Numbered from the stretch's first letter, positions 1-16,222 are shown. The stretch is DNA of 64,000 nucleotides from Zeus faber (GCA_960531495.1 OY482846.1:40556299-40620298), one strand, 5' to 3'. Notes: generated by a model from the letters alone, not told the origin. Numbers and translations: made by a program.

Positions 1-1006
1 TATTTTTTGAGAAAAACTAAGAAAGTGGGCGGGGTTCTGCTGGATGAGTAGAACGTAGAACCAGCCCCATGTCAACTGAACTGCCTCTCTTCTGTCTCCA
101 CAATAACCCGACTACACAACCCACAGTGCAAACTGCCGTTACCCCCGTTTTAACAGCCTTTCCTTTTTTTCTAGATTTTTATTTTTCTAGATTTTTCACA
201 ATAAACTGGAGCATAAACCACACAAAAATTGTGAGCAAAACATGATTTGGAGTAAAGGCCCTTTTTTAGCTTACTGCCTACAGGAAGACATTCCCCCAGA
301 GATCAACTAGCCTTACGAAGACGCTTCTTCTTCAAATCATCCGGCAGTCCTGGGCCCATAAAGCAACACCATTGTCTAGCTAATCATATTGTCCCACTTT
401 ACTGCTGATCATGTGAAATTAGATGAGGAGCCGCTGTACCCGGTTGTACCGACACCCGGTCTCCGCTCTCCACGAACGGATTTAATTTCACGCCCACCTC
501 CCCTGGGAGAGAGTCAATTGCTGCAGAAGAGACAGTCAGGTAAGAATCATGTCAGATCTGACCTTTCACAATTAATCCCTTCTTATTTTTAGAAGCCATA
601 AGAAGTCTGTGGTCTAGCTAGCCTACTTAAACTGTGTACAGGAAAGGAAAAAAGGTGCCCCTTTCCTTGGAGATTTCTGAGCTTGGAATGACTGAGAAGG
701 GCACATTACATGGGATTGACAATATATTAATTGAGGAAGATTTTGTCATTAGATATAATAAACTGAATGTGTACACACAGAGGCAAGATGAATACATATG
801 CCATCCAGCCAACCTTTTAAATGGCTCAGGAACTACTTCAAAACAAATGATGACCTTTAAAGAAGAGTTATGGGTGATAATTCCCAGCATGGCGCTGTGA
901 TCTCACTTGTAACATAACAGCTTTACATTCTAAGGACACGAAAAACCCATAGAAGACATCAAGGAAAATTGCCATGCGGTTGAGGGAGCTCGGAAAATGC
1001 CAGCTG

Positions 1007-1007
<1 letters not shown>
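1..1007. other. No recognised gene
   Basis: Moderately AT-rich single-copy-looking sequence. An 88-codon open frame at 634-900 on the plus strand has no features I recognise, and the opposite strand is open over the same stretch. Confidence 0.4.

Positions 1008-1043
<36 letters not shown>
1008..1043. repeat. (AC)n microsatellite
   Basis: Perfect AC dinucleotide run of about 36 bases. Confidence 0.95.
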
Positions 1044-1044
<1 letters not shown>

Positions 1045-1400
1045 AAATAAGATAACACTTATTATCTTGGTTTAGACTAGCTCTGTTTAGGCTGGCGTAT
1101 TATACCTCTGCAGACCTTGGCCTTGTTTATACCCAACTAAGCTGGACAATGCTGCTGATGTGAAATAAGGGAAGGACAGATGGTTGGCGAGTAGGAAGGG
1201 GCTACACAACACCCTATGTTATTATGACCTGCAGAGATTAGCTCCTCTCTACCCGTGTAGCTGTGAAAGTCCAGGCTCTTCAGCAAGGTTGGCTGAGTAT
1301 TTACACCATCTTAAGAAATGTTGGTTGGTATGTGTGTGCATAGGAGGAACACAGAAACAATAGTACCTCTCATTCCCCTCAAAAATATGTAATAAATATA

Positions 1401-1525
<125 letters not shown>

Positions 1526-2913
1526 TTCAGCTGTTCAATGCAAATATTCAACTATTCAGGGGGCTCTTCCTATAGGCGAGATAGGCCGTCTAGGGCGCCA
1601 TCCCGATGTAGAGACATAGCTTATTTTATTTCAGGTCTCCTTATGGAACGAAACCGTGCATAAAGGGGACACTTTCTCTGTGACTCTCTCCCCATCACCC
1701 CCTCTCCATCTGTTATGCGGAAAAATTAATCTTAACGAGTCTACGAGTACCCCGTTCCTCCTTTCGACGAAAGGGGGGCGCACGGAGAGCCGCATTCATG
1801 TCGGGACAATTCACACATGTAAAAATATATTTATAATTATTTAAAATTCCCCATTGAAATGTCATCCCTGTGTATTTTGTAAGCTTCTATCTGTTTGATC
1901 CTGTAATCGTAATGCACACCTTACAAAATGCAAAATGCAAAGAAAAAAAAACACGACTGCTTGACTTGAAGAATCTCAGCCGAATGACGGATTTCCGACT
2001 TATGATTCATCGACTTTCAGGGGGCAGCCCTTAAACTTAATAATGAAAATACATCTGTTTTCATACTCAATAGTGTTGGACAGCTGTTATTAGCTTATTT
2101 TACGCTGTTTGCTGAATTGTTGTTGCAATATGCTATACAAATTAACTTGCTTAGCTTTTCCAAGATAGTAAAAGCTAATTACGCACATTGCTATTTTTTA
2201 TTTATATTTGAAGGGATATGTTGAAGCACAGCAATCCACAGACATGAATTCACCTGATTATATGTAGAAACTTTTGGGTTGTGCTACAACCCTGGTTTAA
2301 CAAATGAAGAACGAGAGTTCTTACTATTCCTTAAGCTGTCTCCAGACAGCTCCACTGAATAAAGCTAAAAGGCCTATTTAACCAAACAAGTCTCAACTTG
2401 GCCCTGACAGACTGATTGGGCCACTAGGGCACCCATAATAAGGCCCGCCCCCCCAGTATATATACTGGGTCACCACCTGTCATACTTCTGCTGACCAATT
2501 ATTCAGCTCTTGAGCAAGCTGGTCAGTGAGGCCACCAGTAGGAACTCTTGTTCTTCATTCGTAAAACCAGGATCTTAGCACAACCCAACCATTTTACTTC
2601 ATTTCGAACTCAAGTTCTTACTATGCCATACTGTATACCCACAACCCTCACTGATCGTGAGCTCAAAACCAATGTGTCCTCTGCAAGCCCGCAAAGGCAG
2701 AGAAATAGAACCCAGGGTCCTGGAAGTGAATTCTAAGGACCTACTGGCAGATGTGACCTCAAACCCCTATCCTGCAAACCCCATACCCCTATAGAAGAAC
2801 CCATCCATACCAGACCCACCGCAATGCTCGTGGGTGGGGATTCCTCATACAGCTGAGCTTATATCACCTGACCATGACCACTCCCAACCACCTAGCATAA
2901 CTCTGTATGCAGG

Positions 2914-3531
2914 CTAACACCTGACAGCTGCCAAAACAGCATGCGCCAGTGCTAACACTGTCATGTCAAGACTTTGTGTGGGGTAGCCCAGGAAGCAGCA
3001 CCATACACCCCCTCTACTGAAACCCCTTGTAACAACACCCATGAGGTAGCCATACCAATAGCAGAATACACTCTGGGGTTTACTGCCAAAATTAGAAAAA
3101 TCCACCGATGTGAACCAGTCTCCCTGTCGGATAGATTTGAACAGGTGATGGTGTGTTAACATTCGAAGCAGGATCTTTCTTGATGTTAATTGGTCTTAGA
3201 GAGGAGCAGTCTTTTTTGGAATGAGGAAATATCTACTGAAACAAAACACAGTTTTTCTCCCTGTCCACTACCGGGCAAATTGCGTTGAGTCCAAGACTTT
3301 TGTAAGTGTGACTCCAGCAAATGCCGGTGGATGGAGGGCAAACTGCAGCACATAGCCCATTCGAACCGTCCTTTCTATCCAGGAAGAGACTACGCATGCG
3401 CGTCTCCATACACTCACAGAAGCAGAGCGGCCAGCTCTGGTTTCTGGTAACGATGGCACTAGGGCGGACTCGCCCACAAATTCAGCCTCTGGCCGCATTT
3501 TCTGGGCAGGGAGGCTCACACCTGTCTTCAT
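2914..3531 (-). pseudogene. DIRS reverse transcriptase remnant
   Basis: The frame at 3531-3268 ends with an RT lead-in (WIERTVRMGYVLQFALHPPAFAGV). The frame at 3162-2914 carries IRQGDWFTSVD, the RT motif A region with its catalytic Asp. The rest of the palm, including the expected YxDD-type motif, is gone. Inactive. Confidence 0.6.
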
Positions 3532-3599
3532 GTGCTTGATGACATGTCACGGCCTCACCTGAGGCTTTGGGATCATATTTTTGTTTCAGGCCATAACGC

Positions 3600-4349
3600 T
3601 CATGTCTCTCGGTCAACAGGGGGCCTTGATAAACAGACTGGGAAAACACACAGGAGGGAGATAGGGACTGTGTCTTTTTTGTACATTAACTTCACAGCCT
3701 GCGCTGGCACAGGACTTGGTAGAGCATAATGTCTTCGGCCGGTCTGCAGTGGGCCCGCAACGCGCTTGGGGGCAATCTGGTTTCCGAGTGCCGGGCCGGG
3801 CTTGCGACGCAGGGACTGGGTCCGACAAGGCATGAGATTCTTCAACATTAACGACTCCTTCTGTTGACACTCAAATTTGTGACTGATTGTGTCCACAATA
3901 GGCCCAAATAGGCCCGGCACTTTCACCTGAGCATCCAGAAGCCTGTTATTCTCCTTCTTCGAGATCTGTGACAGCTGCTGCACGCTTGGCAATCGTGAGG
4001 CAGAAGTCACTAGCCTTAAGCGGTTCCACGTAAGTCTCGGGGCATTCCCCTCCAGCTCTCATAGGAGCCTGGCCTGGTAGGCTTGCAGCAGGCAGACGTT
4101 GTCGAACAGTGCTGCAGCCTGTCTTGGGGCCTTGTAGGAATTGTCAGCCAGTGCAGCTGTCAGCCTACATGCCTTAAATGGTAGCTGAGGCTTTTCCACG
4201 GTGAGGGAGGGACACAGGTGGACCACTACTGATTCCTCCAGGGGGGGCATATGCAGGTAGCCCAACCTGGTTGAACGCCTGAATAGGGGAGCGCGTCTTC
4301 TATGGAGCGCCCAGGACAACCTCACCTCCTTTGTCAGATCCTCCAGCAC
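3600..4349 (-). pseudogene. DIRS Gag-like middle and C-terminal segments, frameshifted
   Basis: Two minus-strand frames follow one another, 4349-4059 and 4010-3600. The first keeps a GYLHMPPLEESVVVHL block, a KACRLTAAL block and LLQAYQARLL. The second has KENNRLLDAQVKVPGLFGPI. These resemble, in the same order, conserved stretches of fish DIRS Gag as I remember them. A stop or frameshift separates them, so no continuous Gag remains. Confidence 0.5.
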
Positions 4350-4912
4350 AGGAAGAGGACGTTAAATCCGTAAATCCTGCGTAAAATACATCCCAGCGAG
4401 AATGGAGGGAGCAGCATGTTCAAGTTTCGCCCACGAGATTCCCTGCTTCGACAAAGCTCACTCCAGGAGGCACAGCAGCTCCTGGTGGAAAGGCCCCTGG
4501 GACGGTTTGTGAGTAGCCGCTTGTGCCTCCTCACCTGGCTTTTATCCTTCCCACTCCTCCTCCTTGGAGCCCCATTGGGCTGCACGGAAGTCCTGCAACT
4601 CCTGGTGCGCGGCAACCTCCTCCTGATCCACCTGGCATGGATGTTGAGGGGGATCAAGAGATGCAGGGGAGCGTGGCCTCGAAAAAAGGCCTGAGGACGG
4701 AGCTCTGTGCCCTCCATTTCTTCGTCCTCACCCAAGACACTTGTAGGCCGTTCGGCAGTACGGGGGCGACTAGAGGGGGAGCTGAAGATGTTGGCCCGGT
4801 GACATGCTTCTGCATGTGCATGGCCGAGACGGTGGACGCACAACAGGAAAGTATTCCTGAGCGTCATATGCTCACTGCAGCCTGCACATGTCTTCAGGTT
4901 ATAAGCCGACAT
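4334..4912 (-). pseudogene. DIRS Gag-like N-terminal open frame, 192 aa
   Basis: The first open frame after the 5' inverted terminal repeat. It starts MSAYNLKTC, has CxxC-type cysteines near its start, then an acidic patch (GEDEEMEG) and a basic region. DIRS elements of fish start their gag-like ORF this way just inside the ITR. The frame is open but its C-terminal part diverges, suggesting a frameshift into the next segment. Confidence 0.55.
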
Positions 4913-5140
4913 AACTGCTTTTTATCCATTATATAGCGAAAGACGAAGCATGACAGGCAGTGACCCAGTATATATACCGGCCGGTGGGCCTTATGATGGG
5001 TGCCCTAGTAGCAATCACAGCCTGTCAGGGCCAAGTTGAGACTTGGTTGGTTAAAAAGGGCTTTCAGCTTTATTTAGTGAAGCTGTCTGGAAACAACTTA
5101 AGGCAAAGTAAGAACGGAAGTTCGAAATGACGTAAAAAAC

Positions 5141-7535
5141 AAATTCAGTCCAATCCCAGCTCGATCTGAAGGTAAAAAATAAAATAAAATAAAAAACTTG
5201 CCATTTTTAACAGACATGCACTCTCATCCAAAAGTACCTTTACATCCACACAGAGGCAGAATTTCAAAAGGTAGCTCAGGGTTTAAACTTTATATGTTAG
5301 CTAGATATTATTATCACAGCATATATTTTCAGAATTACCTCACTAAATAAATATTTTTAGTGGATTGATTTAATCCAAAAATGCATAATATTGTCCTGGA
5401 GCTCTTTACAACGTATCTCCCAAACAGGAATTGAACAAATAACCCTGGCATTCTGTCAATTGTATTAATAGATATATTTTTTTACCCCATCTTTGTCATA
5501 GCCCTGACATAAGATGCTATTTGGCCTATTCCACGTTCCTAGTACAAAGAGTAGACACAGAACATGGCCTGGTAAAGTTGCAGGGACATATGTATAGAAG
5601 ACATGTGTCATAGTGCTAGACTTTATGGATTACTGATGCTTCCGTAGGGCAGCTGGCCGGAGGCATTATCCTGGTTGGTCTGCATAATTGAATGAGAGAC
5701 AGCGGGACTGGGGCGTCTAGTGTGAAAGTCATTCGTTTGACCTCTAGAAATACCATATGTAGTAACCCATTATAGTACATTTAGTAACGGTATCTCCTCG
5801 CAAGCTACAGTCTATGCAGCACTGTTTATCTTGGCGGTTTGTATTTTCTCTACAGAGAAGATAAGCTACCTAGTTTCCATTGGCGGCAAGCCTTGTGACA
5901 ATGTTAACCATGAGACTAGCCAAGTGCTAAAAAAAATACAACTGACCATAAGATACAGCTAAATGAATAGGCCACCTGTTTGAATGCATTACCATTTATT
6001 AACATTAGAAACTGATTAGCCCCAGTTCTACATGCATTTGCATGGCAAAGAGGAACAAGTGGTCTGGGTGTTTCAGGACTGTGGATAGAGGACCTCATTG
6101 TAAAGGGGAAGCATAATCCATAGGAAATGTTATGCTTACAGCTGGTAATGGAAAAACTCAGACAGCATAGGTTTAATCAGAAATTCTATCCATCATTTAC
6201 AAAACAACCTAGGTTTCCATGAGGTCACTTTTTAAATGTACTCTGCCTCTCACAAAGAGGGCTAGAGCGAGGCTATACCCTGCAGGAAAATAAGTATTTA
6301 ATACTACAGAGGCCATGATGCTTATGAAATTGTCTTCGGCATAAGCTGGAGCTCCTTGGATTCAATATCATCAAGTACCATTAGCGATAAGGACAAGTGA
6401 GGGTGAGACGTAAGCAGAGGCTATAGCCGGGCTAAGCTACTGTGGGGAAGTGATGCGAGAAGCATTTCACAAAGTCAGCAGATAGGTGTGCCCCATATCA
6501 TAATAGCCTTAACTAAACCACGGTGACCCAAATGGACGAGCTCATTGCTTTGAAATTGGACTTTCCTCTAAGGCTGTAGGCCCATTTTACAATATAAGAA
6601 TGTGTTTCTATATTGTTTACAGAATGGTGACTTTTAAACTTAAGTGAAAACACATCAAAAACTACAAACAGTGAGCATCTGAGCCTGATATTGCACTTAA
6701 CAACATATTTTCTTGGGTAAGCATACTCGTCAACTCAGTTTCTAGGCATGGGACACAGACCAGTCATCAGCTCATTTTGGTTGGCATCCAGAAGATAACA
6801 ACGTAAAGGTTAAGTGTACATTGCTGAAAATGAAAAGTCAGTTTCAAATGTCAAATGTAACTGTACAGTATATGGCCATTGTTTCAAATAGGGTACCATT
6901 CTTCATTATTCCTACAAAATTTGTGAACATCTTTTTAATATAATAAAGTATCAAAATACAAACTCTGAGTTAGTCAAGCCAATTTGAATTCATTTAAATA
7001 AGAGCATACTTCAGGCATTCAAATTATATGACAGCCTACCATCAACGTTACAGACAATACACAATTATTTTGTGTATTGTCTTTCTGCAGTTTCGTCACA
7101 GACGGTTGGTATTGATTCCGCTTTCTTTTAAAAGATTTGTGCTGGTCTCTGCAGCCATAAGCAGAACTGTTCTCATGCTTGGCTCTTAGCTTCGATGCTA
7201 GCGGGTCTGGTGGCGCTCCAGCCATAGGTGGAGTTAATCCGATTCAAATTCGGTTCTGATTCTATTGAGTCTCAATGTGACGTAGGGTAGGAATGAGACT
7301 AATCGGAACAGCTTGTTGAAACACAAGTTTTCTGAAATACGCAAAAAAATTACTGGGTTGTTTTATTTCAGTTTGTGTGTTAGTATGCCAGCACTGAAAA
7401 AGTGAGTTTTTCATAATAGCAACACCTTTAATAATTCACTGCATTAAAACCTCCAAGAATTGTTTTTGTAGTACTATGTTAGAGAACACTTGGCTAATAA
7501 ATAAACATGTAGGAATTATCTCCACTCTGACATTA
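5141..7535. other. No recognised gene
   Basis: About 2.4 kb of AT-rich sequence with no convincing exon, repeat array or transposon protein. The longest open frames are under 70 codons. Confidence 0.4.
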
Positions 7536-7536
7536 G

Positions 7537-7808
7537 CACTGGGCGATATAACAATATAATATTAATATTGTGATACTGGATACTGGATATGGATTTTGGT
7601 CATCATGATATTGTGCTATAGTTGAATATTGCCTTTAAGGCTCCATTATCTGCTATTATTATCTGCTGGATCATAATATCCACATTATAAATGATTCTTT
7701 CTCAAATATTTCTTAAATATCTAATGAAAGCACAAATAGCACCAAAATCTTGTCAAATTAACGAGGTATTCAAAAGTAAAAAAATATTGTGATATTTAAT
7801 TTAGCCCT
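7537..7808. mobile_element. MITE-like repeat with ATATTGTGATA-type ends
   Basis: Starts GCACTGGGCGATATAACAAT and ends with an inverted version (ATATTGTGATATTTAATTTAG). Sequences starting 'CTGGGCGATAT' and rich in ATATTGTGATA are common short non-autonomous DNA elements in fish. Related AT-rich sequence lies at 9875-10165. No target duplication was identified. Confidence 0.35.
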
Positions 7809-8436
7809 ACGTGGCGCCGCTGTGGCCTATTTGAGGTAGACGCAACCTACTGCTTGGTCACACTACACCATGTCTCCCATTACAAGCTAAGTCCATGGGA
7901 CTGCAGAAAGCCAGGGCAAATACGAAAGGGTTAATTAAGACATGGGCCTTTTAAAAACTGTTAAGACTCGGCTAATTGAGGCCTTTGGCTACTTATGTTC
8001 ACATAAACAAAAGGGTGTGAAAGACCAGAGCTTGCTCTGTGCAACAACATTAGCCTGCAACCTTGATTTTGCTATTTTGAATCATAAACACGGAGTGCAT
8101 TGACCAGAAGAAAAAGTTTGTGAGATGCGCAAAGTAGACAGATGCCATTCCAGACAACGAATCTATTTCACCCTACAGTGAAAAATATGTAGCCCATGTG
8201 GCAAAAGCAGAGGCTCCAAAAAGAGGCTACGGCACTAAGGGGGGTGGGGGGGTCAACTGCTGTGATAACACCTCCCCTTCCAGAATAGAAAGAGAAAGTC
8301 CATCACAGCACCGGTAACGGCAGTAAGAGTAGTTAAACACTGTTTGTTTTATATCCCCAGGCTTCTGCGCATTTTATTTCACTGCGTCTGTTTTCCTCCT
8401 TTTACCTTCTTTTTCAACCTGTTTATAGATAGACAT

Positions 8437-8592
<156 letters not shown>

Positions 8593-8854
8593 TAGTATGC
8601 AGCACACTGCAGCAAACTTGGGGAAAAAAAAAAAAAAAGCAAGGGTTTTTGCCCACCTCTTTCCAACTGGGTCTGGTTGCTCTGCCGAGTGCCTTTCCCT
8701 CTACGGGGGGACCGAGGTGCTTCCGTGGTGCGCCGCTCACTGAACGACTCTCCCCTCGGCCTCAGCGACTGGAGTTAATGACCATGTGAGCTGTTGTCAT
8801 TCCTCAGGAGCTGCCGAGTGCTACAGCCAGAGGCCCATGCCTAGAAAGGGATTT

Positions 8855-8879
8855 TCTCTCTCTCTCTCTCTCTCTCTCT
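8855..8879. repeat. (TC)n microsatellite
   Basis: Short perfect TC run 270 bases after the long (CT)n array. Confidence 0.9.
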
Positions 8880-9027
8880 GTCTCACACAGCTGCGGAGTG
8901 AGCGAGGCAGGCAGGCAGGAAGCAGCAGAGTGTCTACTCCGACTGAAACACTTCCAGCCATCCACGCCAGAAGCCAGCCCCTTCCTGCCCACCAGCCTCT
9001 GATACGGCCCCACCCACACACAGCTCC

Positions 9028-9085
9028 GGCCAATCGCCAGAGAGCTACCCAAATCGCAGCTTCCCTCGCCGCACTATTGGCTCAG
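9028..9085. promoter_or_regulatory. Possible promoter with CCAAT boxes
   Basis: GGCCAATCGCC and an inverted box (CTATTGGCTC) lie about 45 bases apart in a local GC-richer stretch (8640-9120). Paired CCAAT boxes are typical of vertebrate promoters. No downstream coding exon was recognised. Confidence 0.2.
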
Positions 9086-9484
9086 AGCAGGCACAGGGGT
9101 GACACAGCAGTGCTGCACTTACACTGACGGCTGATGAATGCTGATTCTTAAAGGGTATTTCCCCAATTTTATGCTCAGCTTAACCAGATATCATGTTATT
9201 CACTGTGAACATTGTTCACCGAGGGATTTTCCATTTGATCTGAAACATCTGACGTCAAAGTTTTTGCAGCCAAGCCGTTACATGCATACGGGCTGAATTG
9301 TCAAAAGAAAAGGCTGAGTGTGTTGAATCACGATTATCCGTTTAGGGGAATACATCTTTCAGCAGAATGTTTGATGCTACCAGCGACTGATGCAGTGGCA
9401 ACAGTGAATATCAGCACCCCTTGTCTACATTCTCAGATTACAATTAACACCCACGCCCCACCACCCAGAAGAAGAGCACCGGGT

Positions 9485-9615
9485 TCCATTGCTCCCCTCC
9501 TCCCGACGCTCTCCTCTCCTCTTTCTTGGTCAGCATCATTCCTCTCCACTCGTCCACTCCACCCCCTCCTTCTCCTCCCTCACCTGCCTACCTTTTCAGC
9601 TTTCCTCCCCCAGTA
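9485..9615. repeat. Polypyrimidine tract
   Basis: About 130 bases, nearly all C and T on the plus strand, ending in CCCCCAG. It could resemble a 3' splice site, but no exon is recognisable after it. Confidence 0.5.
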
Positions 9616-10635
9616 CTCTCAAGCTGTTGTCAGCCCTCCGCTACGTCCCTTCATCTCCAAATGGCCACGGTATGCTAGACGGCGACAAATGCAAGTATTT
9701 CATCATCGATTTCAGGCACCTCGAAAGATCCAGGGAGATTTTTTTCCAGGGCTGTCGTGCCAGATTGTGCCATTTCCCCTCAATTATTTATGCATTTCTT
9801 TTAAATCGTGTTTTAATTTTTGCTGGTGCTGTTGGGTTCTGTCTAGTAGCTGTAATTGGGCAATGTTGATGAAATTAAATATCACAATGTATTTTACCAA
9901 TACCTCCATATTGATAATTTCACAATATTCTGGGGATGGCTATTGATGCTTATTGATATTTACACACAAGTACAAATATTTGAGGAACAATCATTAGTAA
10001 TGTGATATTATTTCCAAGCAGGTCATAATACAGACAAGGATAATTGCATTACTTTACCATAATGCTGCCCTAAAGACAACATTTAACTATCACCATAAAC
10101 AAAAACCCAGATGATATCTAGTCTCATTTTACAATATCCATATTATCTATTGATATATCAACAAGGCCTACAGTCTGGATCTTCCAGTCAATAGTGGAAG
10201 CCCTGTTTAGCCAGAAAACTGCAAGGCGGGCAAGGCTGGTTGAAACACCACTACGCAACACATAGGCCTGTCACTAGGGATGCCACATTGAGGAATTTTT
10301 TCCACGGGTTAATAAACTCATGACACCCGACATTTTACAACGAGGGGGGGATGCACGGAGTGTCCCCGTGATGCACGGGCGCTAATTACGGATGGAGGGA
10401 GACAGGTCCCGATCTATACCTGATCTAAGGTCTCCTTTAGCCTTCTCTCCGTGATAAGCAGACTGTGCTGCGACTCTGCTGTGCGCGCACAAGCAGGCAA
10501 TTTGACTTTCACGTTTGTAGCATCGGACTAAGTATTGTAAAATACAATCTGCAAGTATTTTACAAATTCAATTATTTATTTGATGAACGTCGGCACTGAT
10601 ACGCAAAAAAAATACTTAATGGGTTTTTTTCTATT

Positions 10636-10658
10636 AAAAAAAAAAAAAAAAAAAAAAA
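10636..10658. repeat. Poly(A) tract, 23 A
   Basis: Homopolymer run. No retroelement body was recognised next to it. Confidence 0.9.
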
Positions 10659-11564
10659 GGCAAAACGGTGGGGATAGTGGACAAGTAATGTAATCGGTGT
10701 AGCCCGAACACCGTGTAACACTGGTAACACTGATAACCGCGGCAACCCAACCTGTCACGATAACTACTTTTGTTGGATAATTGCAATAAACAATATTGTC
10801 ATTTTAAGACCATTTTTTGCCACTGATATAATGGTAAGATAATAACATGATAATGCAACCAACCCTACACCCTTGAAAATAGTAATAAACTTTTAACTGT
10901 TAAGAATATTCAGACATTAATGTGATGTGATAAAAACATTAAAGTATCCAGAATAAATAAAACATAAATAAAATAAAACTACACAACCAAATAAATAAAT
11001 AAAATGGACGCTGGGGCTCGAGTAACACGTTATCTTCACCTGGTTCAGTATTGCTATTATGAATTAAGGCCACAAGTGTATAAATTGTATAGAGAGAGTG
11101 TGTGTGTGTGTGTGGAGCTGCTTGAGCCCCGCCCACGGTGAAACTCCGACACAGAGAGCAGAAGACAGGACAGAAGCAGTGCTACCAGAAATGACAGCAA
11201 AATGTGTCTCAGCATATTTTTTTTCTGTTCATAGGGCACAGTTACATCCATTTGTAAAATGGTTTACACGACGCAAGTAATACATTATTTATTTGTGGAT
11301 TTAAAAATACATTTGTCTCTGATTTTTTTTTTTTAATCTTAATACAGATTGTAGTATTTATTGATCTTTTCACATTTGTATTTATTGTATTACATGAATT
11401 TGTGAATTGTGACAATTCCTTTCATAACGTGTTTTTATTAACTTTGAAACTTACATAATTTCAGCTACATTACAACATATACTGTCGTTAGCACGTTTGT
11501 TAGAAGCCATTTCCAAATATATTGTTTCCACAAGTTCAAATATAAGTAGAGTAGCTCTGGATAT

Positions 11565-11772
11565 TAATGACATTACATTTCGCAGACGCTTTTATCCAAA
11601 GCGACTTACAATTGTTCAATCACCGACGGACGCAGCCATCAGGAGCAATTAGGGGTTAAGTGTCTTGCTCAAGGACACTACAGCATGCTAGCAGGAGGAG
11701 CCTGGGATCAAACCAGCAACCTTTAGATCACTAGACCACCAGCTCTACCGCCTGAGCTACCATCCCAGATTT
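11565..11772 (-). mobile_element. tRNA-derived SINE
   Basis: Read on the minus strand, the head has an A-box-like GTAGCTCAGGCGGTAGAGC and a B-box-like GGTTTGATCCC about 40 bases later. A core containing CTTGAGCAAGACACTTAACC follows, then a tail containing GTCGCTTTGGATAAAAGCG and CTGCGAAATGTAATG. The tail and core are very common in fish genomes. The subfamily (V- or Deu-type) is not decided. It is not a functional tRNA. Confidence 0.65.
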
Positions 11773-12056
11773 AAAAAAAAAAGATTGATGTTAGGACCAG
11801 CAGAAAGCAGCATAATCGTAAATTACCTTGGACTTGAACGCAGCATCTGTCGGGGTAATGGCAGAAAGTCCACCGTGGATTCTAGCGCAGATAAAACTTA
11901 GCCAGGGACTACGATCGTGGTCACTGTGAAAACTCCAAAAGATAAGGAGGAGATCGCGATTTTGGAGGATTCTTCCGTCGCCGAGGTACTGTTTAGGTTG
12001 TCGCGTTGATACTTAAAGTAGTGGTGTCGCTCGTCGGAGCTGTGAAAAAACCCTTT

Positions 12057-12700
12057 GGGATGTCACAATTCTCCAAATCCAGGAATCGATTTGACTTTTG
12101 ATTTATAAGGTCACGATTGAATTAGATTTTCGATTGAAACACATGGTTTTTTTTTCCAGCGCTGACGGCTTTGCCATTGTTAAGCCCCTTTCACACATAG
12201 TTACCAGTAAATGACAGGGATAACCTTTCCTTTTCACTATTCACACATGCAGCTACATTCAGGAAAATTTCCATCTTTCACCTTTTCACACGTGTCATGA
12301 TAATTCCGGAATAGATGGGGCAAGGGACAGTCCAGTCCAGCAGCAGTCACGTTTTGAATAAGCCATTACAAAAAAGAAAAAGGTTTTCGATTTTACTGTT
12401 GACACGGAAAAAGTCGTTTAATCTGCAAATTTTAACATCCCTAGTTTGTACATGTGTTTTAATAGCATAAACGTAAATTCACATCAAAAAAGACAGTTTT
12501 TTGTTTTTTTTCGGGGAACAGTGCTCCCCCAGAGATCCGCTGGTGGGAGGGTGCAGTGTGTGTTGAGGAAGGAGGCGCAGCGGACCGTCCACGTAGCCGA
12601 CCGCAGCTTGCCCAACTCCAACCCGGGAGAGCCGCAGTGGACTCTGCGATCTAAATTTTATATCAATATTCGATTTGGAATATGAATCGTGACACCCCTA
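12057..12700. mobile_element. Non-autonomous DNA transposon with inverted ends
   Basis: Left end GGGATGTCACAATTCTCCAA and right end (reverse complement) AGGGGTGTCACGATTCATAT are imperfect inverted repeats enclosing about 640 bp with no transposase. Ends of the GTCACGATTC type are common in fish hAT-like MITEs. No clear target duplication was seen. Confidence 0.45.
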
Positions 12701-12704
12701 TGAG

Positions 12705-15226
<2,522 letters not shown>

Positions 15227-16222
15227 TTTTTTGCGTAGTTTCAGCTGGCATTTTGTACCTTCGTATTATGACCAAGAATTGCATAGTTGGTACATAAAAT
15301 GTGTGCAGGTTGGCAGGTCTGCTTACTTTCCACCAGTGCAACGCAGATAGACTACCTCCTAAATAGATTTGTCCGACAGGAAAACAAAACAAAAGCCTGG
15401 CGGACAAACAAGCTAAGCCACTTCCTTCCCACGCAGTATCCCCTCCCCTCTTATTATCCCTGTCCTGTTTGACCCCAAACGGGTTGTCTCACTCAAACAA
15501 GACAGGACTTACTGTAGCACACTGCGCTCCAAAGCCAGCGTCAATTTTTTTCCAACGGCACTGTGAAAGAATCCCTAATTACAGCATGGAAACATCAGTT
15601 GACATCGTGTCCCCCAGTGCACTGAGCAGAGTGTGTGGATCGTGTGGCTATCGCGGCCATGTGGATAATTTTAAGGTTAAAACATAACACGGCACTGAAG
15701 CAGGACGATGGAGAAAGATCAATGTGTTATTTTCTGTTGCTGTAGCTGTAATCAAACATCAGGCGACATCCAGTTGAGTTTGTGATGGACCCGGGCCTAC
15801 GTGTCAAGCCACTGTGCTTTGCGAATCAAGGAGGTTTTAAAATAATGATCACATAAAAGTCAAACAGTGATGTGCGGTTGGCATATTCAAAATGTGACCA
15901 TGTTGGCATTCGGTCGGACATTTGATATATTTTTTTGTCCTATTCAGAAATGGATGACCTGTTAGGACAGCGCCACTGCCATGAAAATGAGTGAAAATCA
16001 GTGGCCTGCGTGAGCAAAAACATGTCATTCAAACTATTCTTTGTGTATGATTGTGTTAATTATGTTCATTCCGTAATAAAAGGGGATCATTCATATGGAG
16101 CGCCAGCTTGTCCATCCGTACTGGCTCGTGATAGGGCGATATTGTGCAAATACGCTGGTCACGGCTGTGTTTTAGGAAATGATTTTAAAAAAAAAAACAA
16201 CAATATTTAGTAGCTTTGGGGG

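Larger units (their letters stand above)
2276..5140 (-). mobile_element. DIRS-type tyrosine-recombinase retrotransposon, internally deleted, termini intact
   Basis: A 2.87-kb element read on the minus strand. Inverted terminal repeats of about 180 bp match between 2316-2495 and 4945-5128. The segment 2543-2625 is an internal complementary region: 2543-2586 is the reverse complement of the outer end 2276-2319, and 2595-2625 matches, inverted, the other outer end near 5100-5140. This arrangement is a DIRS hallmark. Between the repeats are DIRS Gag-like frames (4912-3600) and pieces of reverse transcriptase (3531-2914). RNase H, methyltransferase and tyrosine recombinase are not seen, so about half of a usual ~6-kb element is missing and this copy cannot act alone. 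Confidence 0.8.

Noticed and set aside
5600..5720. Retroviral RNase H-like fragment
   Set aside because: A short reading resembling ITDASVGQLAGG could be seen, but nothing on either side extends it.
11698..11772. Functional tRNA gene on the minus strand
   Set aside because: A- and B-box-like words are present but no cloverleaf forms, and the sequence continues into a SINE core and tail.
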